A stretch of DNA of 12,663 nt from NCBI GenBank assembly GCA_903822375.1, contig CAIJOU010000929.1, positions 1-12,663 of the forward strand. The letters are read 5' to 3'. The stretch's first letter is position 1. Each line of letters begins with the position of its first letter. The translations under genes and the position numbers were made by a program. The notes below the pieces were generated by a model. The model worked only from the letters and a program-made list of their open reading frames with translations. It searched no databases and was not told the origin of the DNA. Positions 1 to 6,540 of the stretch are shown here, one piece after another. The DNA comes from Candidatus Hydrogenedentota bacterium. Lineage in GTDB: Bacteria > Hydrogenedentota > Hydrogenedentia > Hydrogenedentales > CAITNO01.

Positions 1-387
1 GGCGGCATGAGCGACGTCGCGTTCCGTCGCGCCCGCCATGTGATCACCGAGGACGTTCGCACGCAGGCGGCATGCGAGGCCATGCGCGTCGGCGACAAAG
101 TCACGCTGGGCAAGTTCATGACTGAATCGGATATCAGCCTTCGCGACGATTACGAGGTGACCAGTCCCGAACTGAACGCGATGGCGGACACCGCGCGGGC
201 ACTCCCGGGCTGCCACGGCGCGCGGATGACCGGTGCCGGTTTCGGCGGCTGCACGATCAGCCTGGTCGATGCGGACAAGGTGGATGCCTTCTGCGCAGCG
301 CTTATGGCCGGCTACACGAAGGCCACGGGCCTCGTGGGCGAAGTCATCCTTTCCCGTCCAGCCGACGGGGCGGGGAAGATGGCGTAG
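1..387 (+). CDS. galK: Galactokinase, C-terminal part (5' end outside window)
   Basis: Phosphorylates galactose (or a close sugar) at C1 with ATP, the entry step of the Leloir pathway, in the cytoplasm. The reading frame is open at base 1, so the visible 128 residues are the C-terminal third of a protein usually near 380-400 residues. They include the galactokinase stretch SLRDDYEVTSPEL and GHMP-kinase motif 3, RMTGAGFGGC, which shapes the active site near the phosphates. The family normally reads SHxSLRDDYEV here; this protein has SDISLRDDYEV, with Asp in place of the His, so a related sugar-1-kinase cannot be excluded. A hairpin terminator follows the stop (429-462), so the downstream glycosidase gene may not be fully co-transcribed. 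The gene assignment is strong; exact substrate is inference. Confidence 0.93.
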   Translation, partial: GGMSDVAFRRARHVITEDVRTQAACEAMRVGDKVTLGKFMTESDISLRDDYEVTSPELNAMADTARALPGCHGARMTGAGFGGCTISLVDADKVDAFCAALMAGYTKATGLVGEVILSRPADGAGKMA

Positions 388-428
388 GCGGCATCTACCG
401 CTTGCGGACAGAGATAAAGAAGTTGTGT

Positions 429-462
429 GCGGAGGTGGCCATAGGACACCTCCGCTTGTTTT
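429..462 (+). terminator. Rho-independent terminator after galK
   Basis: A perfect 9-bp inverted repeat, GCGGAGGTG (429-437) and CACCTCCGC (447-455), encloses a 9-base loop and is followed by TTGTTTT. It lies 41 bases after the galK stop and 28 bases before the start of the next gene. The interrupted T tract suggests partial rather than complete termination. Confidence 0.72.
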
Positions 463-490
463 GGTTGCCTGAATATCGGGGACAAAAACG

Positions 491-3208
491 ATGGGCAAGC
501 GGACGGTCTTGTTGGCGATTCTACTTGTGGTCCTCTGCGGTGCGGCACAGGCCGTGACAGATGCGACCACGCTGGACCAGATGGCGGGACAATCGGTCGA
601 CATTTCGCCCTGGACCTATACTTGGCGCGCGGACCGCGCGGTGCAGGAAAAGCCCGAGGCCTATTTCATTCCACGGCGACTGGAGCGACTCGATACGGTC
701 TACAGAACCGCGTTTGGCGCGTTGCCTGAACAGGACCTCAAGAGCCTCTACTACGACCAACCGGACCTGTTGAAGCCGTTTCTCCCGAAGCCAGCGGGAA
801 CTCTGCTGGCGGGTCTGCTCTGGACGGGGAGCGTGGCGGACTGTCAGGTGACCCTGTGCTGGCCGGCTAATGCCGGCCAGATTCCCGCACCGGAGTCGGT
901 GGAAGTGCGCGTGTATCCCACCTCGTGGGGGTGGTTCGGCTGGACGGTGGACAGGATTCTGTCCAATCCGGATATCTCCGCCGACGGGCGGACATTGACC
1001 TACAAGATCGCGCCGGGTCTGCAGATGGACTATGCCTACAGCCGCCATGTCGACGCGGCGACGGAAATGGTGGCGGTGTTTTGCAAGAACGAGCCGGGCG
1101 TCGCCGTTCCGGCGATTCCGGAGATTCGCGTCACCAGTCCAAGACTGGGCCAGTGGAAACGGATGGACGTGGAAATCGAATGGGGATTCCAGCCGGGTAC
1201 GGAAGGGGCGGAATTCGACGGACGTCTGGAAACCCATGTGGCCATGACCGGTCCGGTGGCCGCGCTGGCCGGGGACGCGGGCACAGAGGTTGCGGACGGA
1301 AACGGTTGGCATTCTCAAGCGGCCAGAAAGGGTCGGCGCGGTGTTGTCGTGCCGGTGCTCTACGCCCCGGACGCCCGGCCCGGACTGGACAGCCGCATCA
1401 CGGTGCGGACGAAGGCAAGCGGATTTACTTTCAAAGTCAGTGACTTGGACGAGGGGCCGATCCTGGTCCCGGAACAGGGCGTTTTCGTGACCAAAGCCGG
1501 CATGGGGCAGTCCGCGCGGGAGTTCGTGAAAGCACTGGCCGCGAAGAAACTGAAGAGCGTCCGGCAGATGACCCGCGAACATCGCGAGACCGGGTCGTGG
1601 GAGGAACTGATGCGGCAGGTGCGCCTATGGACCTGCCCGGAAGGCACGGAACTAAAGCCCTTCCCGCCGGTGGATGCGCCCGGCATGGAGGTGCACCTGT
1701 CGGACCCGGGCTGGACGGCCGCCTGGAACGCGGGCTACGCCCAGTTGAAAGGAAAACACCTCTGGGGCGGGCTGGCCTACGAGGTGGGCCGCGTGGTCCA
1801 CGCGCAGGACATGCTGGGCCTGCACGAACAGGCAGAGCAAGTGTACGAACATTTCCTCGCATCGCCGGGCATCAAATCGGACGGCGATTTTGCGGACGGC
1901 GCGGGGTCGCTGGAGTGGGCCGCCAGCCTGCGGCATGACATGGGCTACAGTCACGACGGCACGCATGCATCGACGGGCCGCGTGCTCTTCGCGATGGCGG
2001 ACCGGTATTTCCTCACGGGGGACCGGGGATGGTTTGAGAAGAACCTGCCCCGGCTCCGGGCGGCGGCGGACTGGACCATCCGGCAGCGAAAGTTGTACAT
2101 GGAGAACACCCCCGGCCGGGAGAATCTGTTCGTGGCGGGGCTCATGCCGCCTTCCATGCTGGGCGACTACGCGCTGCCCGCCTGCGACTGGCACTGGTAT
2201 TACTGCGCGGACGCCCTCGACCTGCAGGGGTTGCAGCGCTTCGCCGACGCCCTCGCCCAGTTTGACGGGGAGGCGGGCAAGAAATACCAGGCCGAGGCCG
2301 ACGCGTTCCGCGAGGGTCTCCACCGCGCCGTAGTACAGGACCAGATTTTGTCACCGGTGCGGCGGGGCAGGGACGGCACGTTCCACGCGTACATACCGCG
2401 CATGGCCTACGCCGGGGGCAAAACGGGGCAGGAACTGGGCGCGCCCCAGTACAACGACAGCGAGTTGGACTCCTGCATGGGCGCGCTGCCGCTGGCGGAG
2501 CCCTTCAGTGCGGTGGACGCGACCGCCCCCGGAATGATGGACACGGTGGACGTCATGGCCGAAATGACGGCCTCGGAAAGCGCCGCGGCGAAACTGGGGG
2601 AGGAGCGGCGGGCCAGGGGCCTGTCCGCAGACGACGCATGGTACTGGATGAGCTATGTGAGCCTGCCCAAAGCCTCCCACACGGCCAACACCTACCTGCT
2701 GCAGGACGACATACCCAATTTTCTGCGGTTCTGGATGAACGCCTACGCGACCATGGTGGGTGCCGACGGAAGGCTTTGGGAGCACTGGCACTTGGGCGGC
2801 TTCGCAACCTGCGAAACGCCGGACAACGGCACCGCCGGCTGGTTTATGGAGAACTTTCGCAACCTGCTGCTGATGGAGGAGGGCCGGTCCTTGTGGCTGG
2901 CCCGGGCCACCCCCCGCGCATGGCTGGAACAGGGCAAGCGGATTTCGGTCCGCAACGCCCCGACCTACTTCGGGGACTTGGCCTATGAGGTCGTTTCCGA
3001 TGTGGACCACGGCAAGATTGCGGCGACCATCGAAGTGCCTGGCCGGACGGCACCTGAGAAAATACTTCTGCGGTTCCGGCACCCCGAGTCAAAACACATG
3101 ACGCGGGTAACGGTCAACGGCGAAGACTGGAAAGACTTTGACCCCGCGAAGGAAGTTATCCGCCTTCATGACGTGAATGGAACAGTACGGGTTGAGGCGG
3201 TCTATTGA
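491..3208 (+). CDS. Secreted six-hairpin (alpha/alpha)6 glycosidase-like protein, family unassigned
   Basis: A 905-residue exported protein. The N-terminus is a clear signal peptide: basic MGKR, a hydrophobic core at residues 5-18 and a signal peptidase I site after AQA (residue 21). The Cys at 16 lacks a proper lipobox, so it is not an obvious lipoprotein. Residues about 25-370 look beta-rich. From about 410 to 830 the sequence is rich in amphipathic helices with an RHDMGYSHDGTHAS segment (481 onward) and a following TGDRGWFEKNLPRLR helix, a pattern shared by six-hairpin glycosidases such as GH78, GH95 and glycogen-debranching-like enzymes. The end (about 830-905) is a beta domain containing TPRAWLEQGKRI and RFRHPESKH. 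Catalytic acids cannot be named with certainty. The start is supported by GGGGA (478-482) eight bases upstream. The galK neighbour suggests galactose-containing glycans as substrate, which is inference. It converges on glgC with a 24-base gap. Confidence 0.8.
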   Translation: MGKRTVLLAILLVVLCGAAQAVTDATTLDQMAGQSVDISPWTYTWRADRAVQEKPEAYFIPRRLERLDTVYRTAFGALPEQDLKSLYYDQPDLLKPFLPKPAGTLLAGLLWTGSVADCQVTLCWPANAGQIPAPESVEVRVYPTSWGWFGWTVDRILSNPDISADGRTLTYKIAPGLQMDYAYSRHVDAATEMVAVFCKNEPGVAVPAIPEIRVTSPRLGQWKRMDVEIEWGFQPGTEGAEFDGRLETHVAMTGPVAALAGDAGTEVADGNGWHSQAARKGRRGVVVPVLYAPDARPGLDSRITVRTKASGFTFKVSDLDEGPILVPEQGVFVTKAGMGQSAREFVKALAAKKLKSVRQMTREHRETGSWEELMRQVRLWTCPEGTELKPFPPVDAPGMEVHLSDPGWTAAWNAGYAQLKGKHLWGGLAYEVGRVVHAQDMLGLHEQAEQVYEHFLASPGIKSDGDFADGAGSLEWAASLRHDMGYSHDGTHASTGRVLFAMADRYFLTGDRGWFEKNLPRLRAAADWTIRQRKLYMENTPGRENLFVAGLMPPSMLGDYALPACDWHWYYCADALDLQGLQRFADALAQFDGEAGKKYQAEADAFREGLHRAVVQDQILSPVRRGRDGTFHAYIPRMAYAGGKTGQELGAPQYNDSELDSCMGALPLAEPFSAVDATAPGMMDTVDVMAEMTASESAAAKLGEERRARGLSADDAWYWMSYVSLPKASHTANTYLLQDDIPNFLRFWMNAYATMVGADGRLWEHWHLGGFATCETPDNGTAGWFMENFRNLLLMEEGRSLWLARATPRAWLEQGKRISVRNAPTYFGDLAYEVVSDVDHGKIAATIEVPGRTAPEKILLRFRHPESKHMTRVTVNGEDWKDFDPAKEVIRLHDVNGTVRVEAVY

Positions 3209-3232
3209 GCTTTCCAGCGCTGCCGCGCGAGT

Positions 3233-4471
3233 CTATTTTACCGGCACCGGCACCGGTTCAAGCAGGCGTTCGGCCGATTCGACCACGACCACGCCATTGT
3301 CGGTGATGCGGAATCGCTTGGCGTCCTCTTCCAAGTCGTAGCCTATGACGCTGTCCTCGGGAATGTGGACGTTCTTTTCGATGATGGCCCGGCGTATCCG
3401 GCAGTGCCTGCCTATGACCGCTCCGTTCATGATTATGGATTCCTGCACATGCGCGTAGGAATTGACGCGCACCTCGGGCGACAGCACGCACCGGTCCACT
3501 GTGCCGCCGCTGATGATGCACCCGGGGCTGACAATGGAGTCCACTGCGACGCCAAAGCGGTTGCCCACTTCGGCAAACACGAATTTCGCCGGAGGAAGCG
3601 GCGGCACATGGGTGCGCATGGGCCAGGACTTGTCGTAGAGATTGAACTGGGGATCAACCGACACCAGGTCCATGTTGGCCTCCCAGTAGCATTCCAGGGT
3701 GCCCACGTCGCGCCAGTACTGGGCGCGCTTCTTGTTCTCGTCCTGAAACTTGTAAACATAGACCGACTTGTCGCGAACGAGGCGGGGTATGATTTCCTTG
3801 CCGAAGTCATGGCTGGAGTTGAGCCGGTCCGCGTCGTTGCGCACGGCCTCGCGCAGCACGTCGGCATGAAACACATAAATGCCCATCGACGCAAGGGCGC
3901 GGTCCGGGTTGTTGGGAAGCGGTTTGGGGTTGGCCGGTTTCTCCTCAAAGCCCAGCACCCGGCCCGACGGGTCGATTTCAAAGACGCCAAAGCGGCTTGC
4001 CTCATGCAGCGGCACCTCGATTGCCGCCACGGTCAGGTCGGCCTCGACCCCGCGGTGCTGGTTGATCATCTTCTGGTAGTTCATCTTGTAAATGTGGTCG
4101 CCGGACACGATCAGCACCTCGCGCGGGCCGGCCTGATCAACGGAATAGAGGTTCTGGTAGATGGCGTCCGCCGTGCCCAGGTACCAGTTGCTGTTGATGC
4201 GCATCTGGGGGGGGATGATCTCTATGAACTCGCCCAGCTCGGTGTGCATGATGTTCCAGGCCGTCTGCACATGGCGCGATAGCGAGTTGGACTTGTATTG
4301 GGTGAGCACCAGAATGCGGCGCAGGCCGGAGTTGATGCAGTTGGACAGGGTGAAATCGACAATCCGGTAAATACCCCCGAAGGGTACGGCGGGCTTGGCC
4401 CGGTTCTTGGTCAGGGGATACAGGCGCTCCCCGGCCCCGCCTGCCAGCAAAATGGTCAGCACGTTCTCCAT
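3233..4471 (-). CDS. glgC: Glucose-1-phosphate adenylyltransferase (ADP-glucose pyrophosphorylase)
   Basis: Makes ADP-glucose and pyrophosphate from ATP and glucose 1-phosphate, the committed step of bacterial glycogen synthesis, as a cytoplasmic tetramer. The 412 residues carry the nucleotidyltransferase signature LAGGAGERL (9-17), RAKPA (24-28), NWYLGTADAIYQN (95-107), GDHIYK with catalytic Asp125, and FEEKP with Lys178, which contacts glucose 1-phosphate. The C-terminal part (about 305-390) is a left-handed beta-helix ending in EEDAKRF. I chose the ATG at 4471 because GGGAG lies nine bases upstream and the protein then begins directly with the conserved MENVLTILLAGG; an upstream in-frame ATG at 4546 would add an unconserved 25 residues. 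Ile34 occupies the place of the activator lysine (Lys39) of the E. coli enzyme, so allosteric control probably differs. The tail ends in a PVPVPVK repeat. A Crp-like gene lies 141 bases upstream on the same strand. Confidence 0.96.
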   Translation of the reverse strand: MENVLTILLAGGAGERLYPLTKNRAKPAVPFGGIYRIVDFTLSNCINSGLRRILVLTQYKSNSLSRHVQTAWNIMHTELGEFIEIIPPQMRINSNWYLGTADAIYQNLYSVDQAGPREVLIVSGDHIYKMNYQKMINQHRGVEADLTVAAIEVPLHEASRFGVFEIDPSGRVLGFEEKPANPKPLPNNPDRALASMGIYVFHADVLREAVRNDADRLNSSHDFGKEIIPRLVRDKSVYVYKFQDENKKRAQYWRDVGTLECYWEANMDLVSVDPQFNLYDKSWPMRTHVPPLPPAKFVFAEVGNRFGVAVDSIVSPGCIISGGTVDRCVLSPEVRVNSYAHVQESIIMNGAVIGRHCRIRRAIIEKNVHIPEDSVIGYDLEEDAKRFRITDNGVVVVESAERLLEPVPVPVK

Positions 4472-4612
4472 TACATTGTTCTCCCTACGGTGTGTGACAG
4501 GGACAATGCGCCCAACTGTGTACCGCCCACCGCGCACTTCAATCAAATGTATGAGAACAGATCAGAATTGAGTGTAGCACCTGTCCCGCAAAACGTCATC
4601 AACTTTCTTCCG

Positions 4613-5299
4613 TCAGCCGCCCCCCGCCGTCTGCTGAAGCGCCGCCAAGTCAAGTACTTTCATCCGGCGGTTCGCCAGTTCTATGACACCGTTCTCGCGA
4701 AGGTTGTGCAACACGCCCGTCACCGTCTCCCGGGTTGCCCCGACAAGGTTCGCCACTTCCTGGTGGGTTATGTTTAAACTGGTGGTTCGCCGGTGCCCCT
4801 CGCACTTGGAGAGTCGCAACAGCGCAAATGACACACGGCTCTTGACCGTACAAAACACCGTCTCGGCAAGGATTTGTTCCAGTTCCATTACACGGCGACT
4901 GAGCCGCACCGCCACGGCATGCGCCAGTTCCACCTCCTCCCGTGCCACCCGTCGAAAATCATCCGCCCGCATGAGGCAAAGGGTGGACGGTTCCAGCGCT
5001 TCAGCGTAGTCGTTGCGTTTGGGTCGGTCGGCCATGCATTCCTCCCCCAGCATGTCACCCTGCCCCAGGTGGCGGAACGTCAGTTCGCGGCCGTCCCCCG
5101 AGACCCGGGTGACCCGTATCCGGCCGTCGCGCACCCAATAGACGTAGTCACAAGAGTCGTCGGGAAAGTAGACCACCTGCCGGGTGTCATACCTGCGGTG
5201 GTAGACAAAGGCCTCAACCTTGGCCAGCACCGGTCGGCTCATGGCTTTGAAGAAGGGTTCTTCATCCAGCGGCAAGACCACTCGTTTGGGGGTAGGCAC
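4613..5299 (-). CDS. Crp/Fnr-family transcriptional regulator (GTG start)
   Basis: A 228-residue DNA-binding regulator. Residues about 15-120 form a cyclic-nucleotide-binding-like beta barrel, with GQGDMLGEE (79-87) and KRN (94-96) near the phosphate-binding position. A long dimer helix follows (about 120-145), then a winged helix-turn-helix: THQEVANLVGATRETVTGVL (178-197). The recognition helix keeps Arg190 and Glu191, equal to Arg180 and Glu181 of E. coli CRP, but has Gly195 where CRP has Arg185. There is no N-terminal iron-sulfur cysteine cluster, so it is not a classical FNR. The effector is unknown, and the phosphate-binding cassette differs from that of CRP (RN rather than RS). The GTG at 5299 directly follows an in-frame TAA and is preceded by the strong ribosome site GAGGTGA, so the start is well supported. 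It sits upstream of glgC, which makes control of glycogen synthesis a reasonable but untested idea. Confidence 0.92.
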   Translation of the reverse strand: MPTPKRVVLPLDEEPFFKAMSRPVLAKVEAFVYHRRYDTRQVVYFPDDSCDYVYWVRDGRIRVTRVSGDGRELTFRHLGQGDMLGEECMADRPKRNDYAEALEPSTLCLMRADDFRRVAREEVELAHAVAVRLSRRVMELEQILAETVFCTVKSRVSFALLRLSKCEGHRRTTSLNITHQEVANLVGATRETVTGVLHNLRENGVIELANRRMKVLDLAALQQTAGGG

Positions 5300-5304
5300 T
5301 TAAC

Positions 5305-5311
5305 TCACCTC
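5305..5311 (-). promoter_or_regulatory. Ribosome binding site that fixes the GTG start of the Crp-like gene
   Basis: GAGGTGA on the minus strand matches seven bases of the anti-Shine-Dalgarno complement and lies five bases before the GTG at 5299. The TAA immediately before the GTG rules out a longer protein. Confidence 0.75.
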
Positions 5312-5420
5312 ACAGACCGTAGATTCCTCTAGTGCCGGCTTCCCACAGGGAAACCACAAAACGAAGCATATAGATGGTGATGACCGCAAACATCCACGTA
5401 ACAGCCACTGCGCTTCCCAC
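5310..5420 (-). CDS. Doubtful 36-residue single-pass membrane peptide upstream of the Crp-like gene
   Basis: I do not recognise this and it may not be a gene. The frame ends with a TGA that overlaps the ribosome site of the Crp-like gene, as in a translationally coupled leader. The last 36 codons encode one hydrophobic stretch, AVAVTWMFAVITIYMLRFVV, followed by a charged tail. A GTG at 5420 has GGAG four bases upstream, a rather short spacing. The same frame stays open up to an ATG at 5591 (93 residues), but that longer part looks like non-coding, AT-rich DNA and lacks a ribosome site. The extended -10 promoter at 5680-5688 points towards it. A chance open frame remains the likelier explanation. 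Confidence 0.2.
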   Translation of the reverse strand: MGSAVAVTWMFAVITIYMLRFVVSLWEAGTRGIYGL

Positions 5421-5521
5421 TGAACTCCATGGCAAGTGCCCGCTGTCAGGCTGTACGGCACTGAAACAAGACTCGGTGGCCTTTGTATCATCAAAGAAAG
5501 AATAATCGCAGGCAGATGGGT

Positions 5522-5577
5522 TGTTTCTGTCTTTTTTCATCCGCAATAGGCTAATTGAAGCTGTTTCTATCTTTTTT
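5522..5577. repeat. Pair of near-identical T-rich direct repeats 40 bp apart
   Basis: TGTTTCTGTCTTTTTT (5522-5537) and TGTTTCTATCTTTTTT (5562-5577) match at 15 of 16 positions and start exactly 40 bases apart, close to four helical turns. On the minus strand they read as A6-GA[C/T]AGAAACA and lie downstream of the predicted transcription start, in the leader of the Crp-like gene. They could be a paired protein-binding site or RNA element; a duplicated sequence of no function is also possible. Confidence 0.55.
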
Positions 5578-5679
5578 CTGTCTGTGCACATGAAACTAAT
5601 CCATCAGCGACATTGGCATAAGGGGTTCCCAAAAGGGAGTGCAAAAACTCTTGCAGACCTCTCAACGGCTACCCTCGCC

Positions 5680-5688
5680 ATTATAACA
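5680..5688 (-). promoter_or_regulatory. Extended -10 sigma70-type promoter reading towards the Crp-like gene
   Basis: The minus strand reads TGTTATAAT, a perfect -10 hexamer with the extended TGn element. A TTGACC lies only eight bases upstream of the hexamer, too close to be its -35 box, so this would act as an extended -10 promoter. Transcription would begin near 5673, leaving an untranslated leader of roughly 370 bases before the Crp-like GTG, with the paired T-rich repeats inside it. Confidence 0.45.
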
Positions 5689-6069
5689 TTAACGGTCAAG
5701 CTTTGCAGACCGATGACTTTGTTTCTCGAAGATACAAGGCCGGTTCGCCGTAAGGTCGGTATCGGCTGGCCAGATGCGTGTCAAAGGGAAACGCCTGTCC
5801 GTCGCGGGAAAGGTTGCGAAGGAGAAGATTCTGTCAGGAACGCCCGGTCCTTAGGAGTTCTTGTCATTGGGTTCGGGCCATAAGGTATCGGAATGGATAG
5901 AAAGGGGGGAGCGGGACGATGCAGACGGGCTTGGAAAGACGCATGAAGAGACGAGACGCTCAAGACTTTGGAGAAACGTCAATAGAGATCACTGCCCAAT
6001 GCACAAAAACTGTTCGCCTCCACCACAGCATGGGCTACTGTTCGACATGCCCATCGGCACCGCCAAACG

Positions 6070-6540
6070 TCAGCCGATATGCCCTTCGATCTGCTCAATC
6101 AGACGAATGACTTCGGCCGGGTTCTTGGCGGCAAGCAACGCTTTGCGGTTGTTTTCTTCGTTCATGACCCGGGCAATGGCAGCCATCGCGCGGATATGCT
6201 CTTGGAAACTCTTGCGCGGGATCAGCAGAAGCACGATGATTGACGCGGGCTCACCGTCCGTGGAGTCGAAATTCACGCCTGCCGGCGCAATGCCCAGTGC
6301 GCCGATGATGGAATCAATGCGGTCGGTGGACCCGTGGGGCAACGCCACACCGTTCTCCATGCCGGTGCCGATAATCTTCTCGCGCTCCGCGATGGTTTCT
6401 ATGGCATGGGCGCGCAGGGACATGGGCAGATCGCCCGCCTCGATAATCAGGTCGACCAGTTCCTCTATGGCGTGCACCTTGGACTGGGACCGCACTTTCA
6501 TCTTCACGACGCTCTCGTGAATTATGTCACTCAGCGACAT
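6070..6540 (-). CDS. PTS fructose/mannitol-type EIIA domain protein (PtsN-like)
   Basis: A 156-residue single-domain phosphocarrier that would accept phosphate from HPr or an HPr-like protein. The EIIA type 2 signature is clear: GTGMENGVALPHG (58-70), with His69 as the expected phosphorylated residue, followed by PASIIVLLLIP in the beta core and a C-terminal helix. Length equals that of stand-alone EIIA-Ntr (PtsN) proteins; no EIIB, EIIC or HPr gene is nearby, so a regulatory role is more likely than sugar uptake. The ATG at 6540 is preceded by GGAGGAGGT and lies inside the last codons of ATPase subunit D (14-base overlap), so its translation is probably coupled to the ATPase. An upstream ATG at 6621 gives only an arginine-serine-rich extension and is rejected. 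In known systems dephosphorylated PtsN binds ion transport regulators; an effect on this ATPase is inference. Confidence 0.92.
   Translation of the reverse strand: MSLSDIIHESVVKMKVRSQSKVHAIEELVDLIIEAGDLPMSLRAHAIETIAEREKIIGTGMENGVALPHGSTDRIDSIIGALGIAPAGVNFDSTDGEPASIIVLLLIPRKSFQEHIRAMAAIARVMNEENNRKALLAAKNPAEVIRLIEQIEGHIG

Larger units (their letters stand above)
5300..6069. other. Long intergenic spacer, AT-richer than the flanking genes
   Basis: About 770 bases between the PTS EIIA stop and the Crp-like start, noticeably richer in A/T than the genes around it. Open frames in it are short, and their products look random or arginine-rich, except for the doubtful membrane peptide near 5310-5420. 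No tRNA, transposase remnant or CRISPR pattern is visible. It holds the promoter and T-rich repeats listed separately. On the minus strand just after the EIIA gene there is only a weak hairpin (ATGGGC/GCCCAT, 6030-6054) and, separately, a T5 run (6005-6009), so no convincing terminator for the ATPase operon is seen. Confidence 0.7.

Noticed and set aside
521..1582. A 353-codon minus-strand frame opposite the glycosidase gene
   Set aside because: It is antisense to a protein with a clear signal peptide and domain pattern, its product is Arg/His/Pro-rich and has no recognisable family.
3209..3239. Possible two-way terminator between the convergent glycosidase and glgC genes (GCGC-TGCC-GCGC)
   Set aside because: The stem is only four pairs and the following TATTTTA is short; too weak to annotate.
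3365..4282. A 305-codon plus-strand frame opposite glgC
   Set aside because: glgC is certain on the minus strand across this range; the antisense product has the His/Val/Ala-rich composition of a shadow frame.
5756..5784. Perfect minus-strand TTGACA (5779-5784) as a second promoter
   Set aside because: The hexamer 17 bases downstream is TACCGA, matching the -10 consensus at only two positions.
5521..5883. Plus-strand 120-codon frame in the spacer
   Set aside because: The product is basic and patternless, has no ribosome site and crosses the minus-strand promoter and repeats.
6005..6054. Possible terminator after the EIIA gene (ATGGGC/GCCCAT hairpin and a T5 run on the minus strand)
   Set aside because: The stem is only six pairs with a 13-base loop and the T run lies about 20 bases further on, preceded only by a four-pair stem, so termination here is not supported.
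5919..6110. Plus-strand 63-codon frame with a GGGGGGAG ribosome-like site
   Set aside because: It runs into the end of the EIIA gene on the other strand, its product has no hydrophobic core or motif, and no promoter is seen before it.
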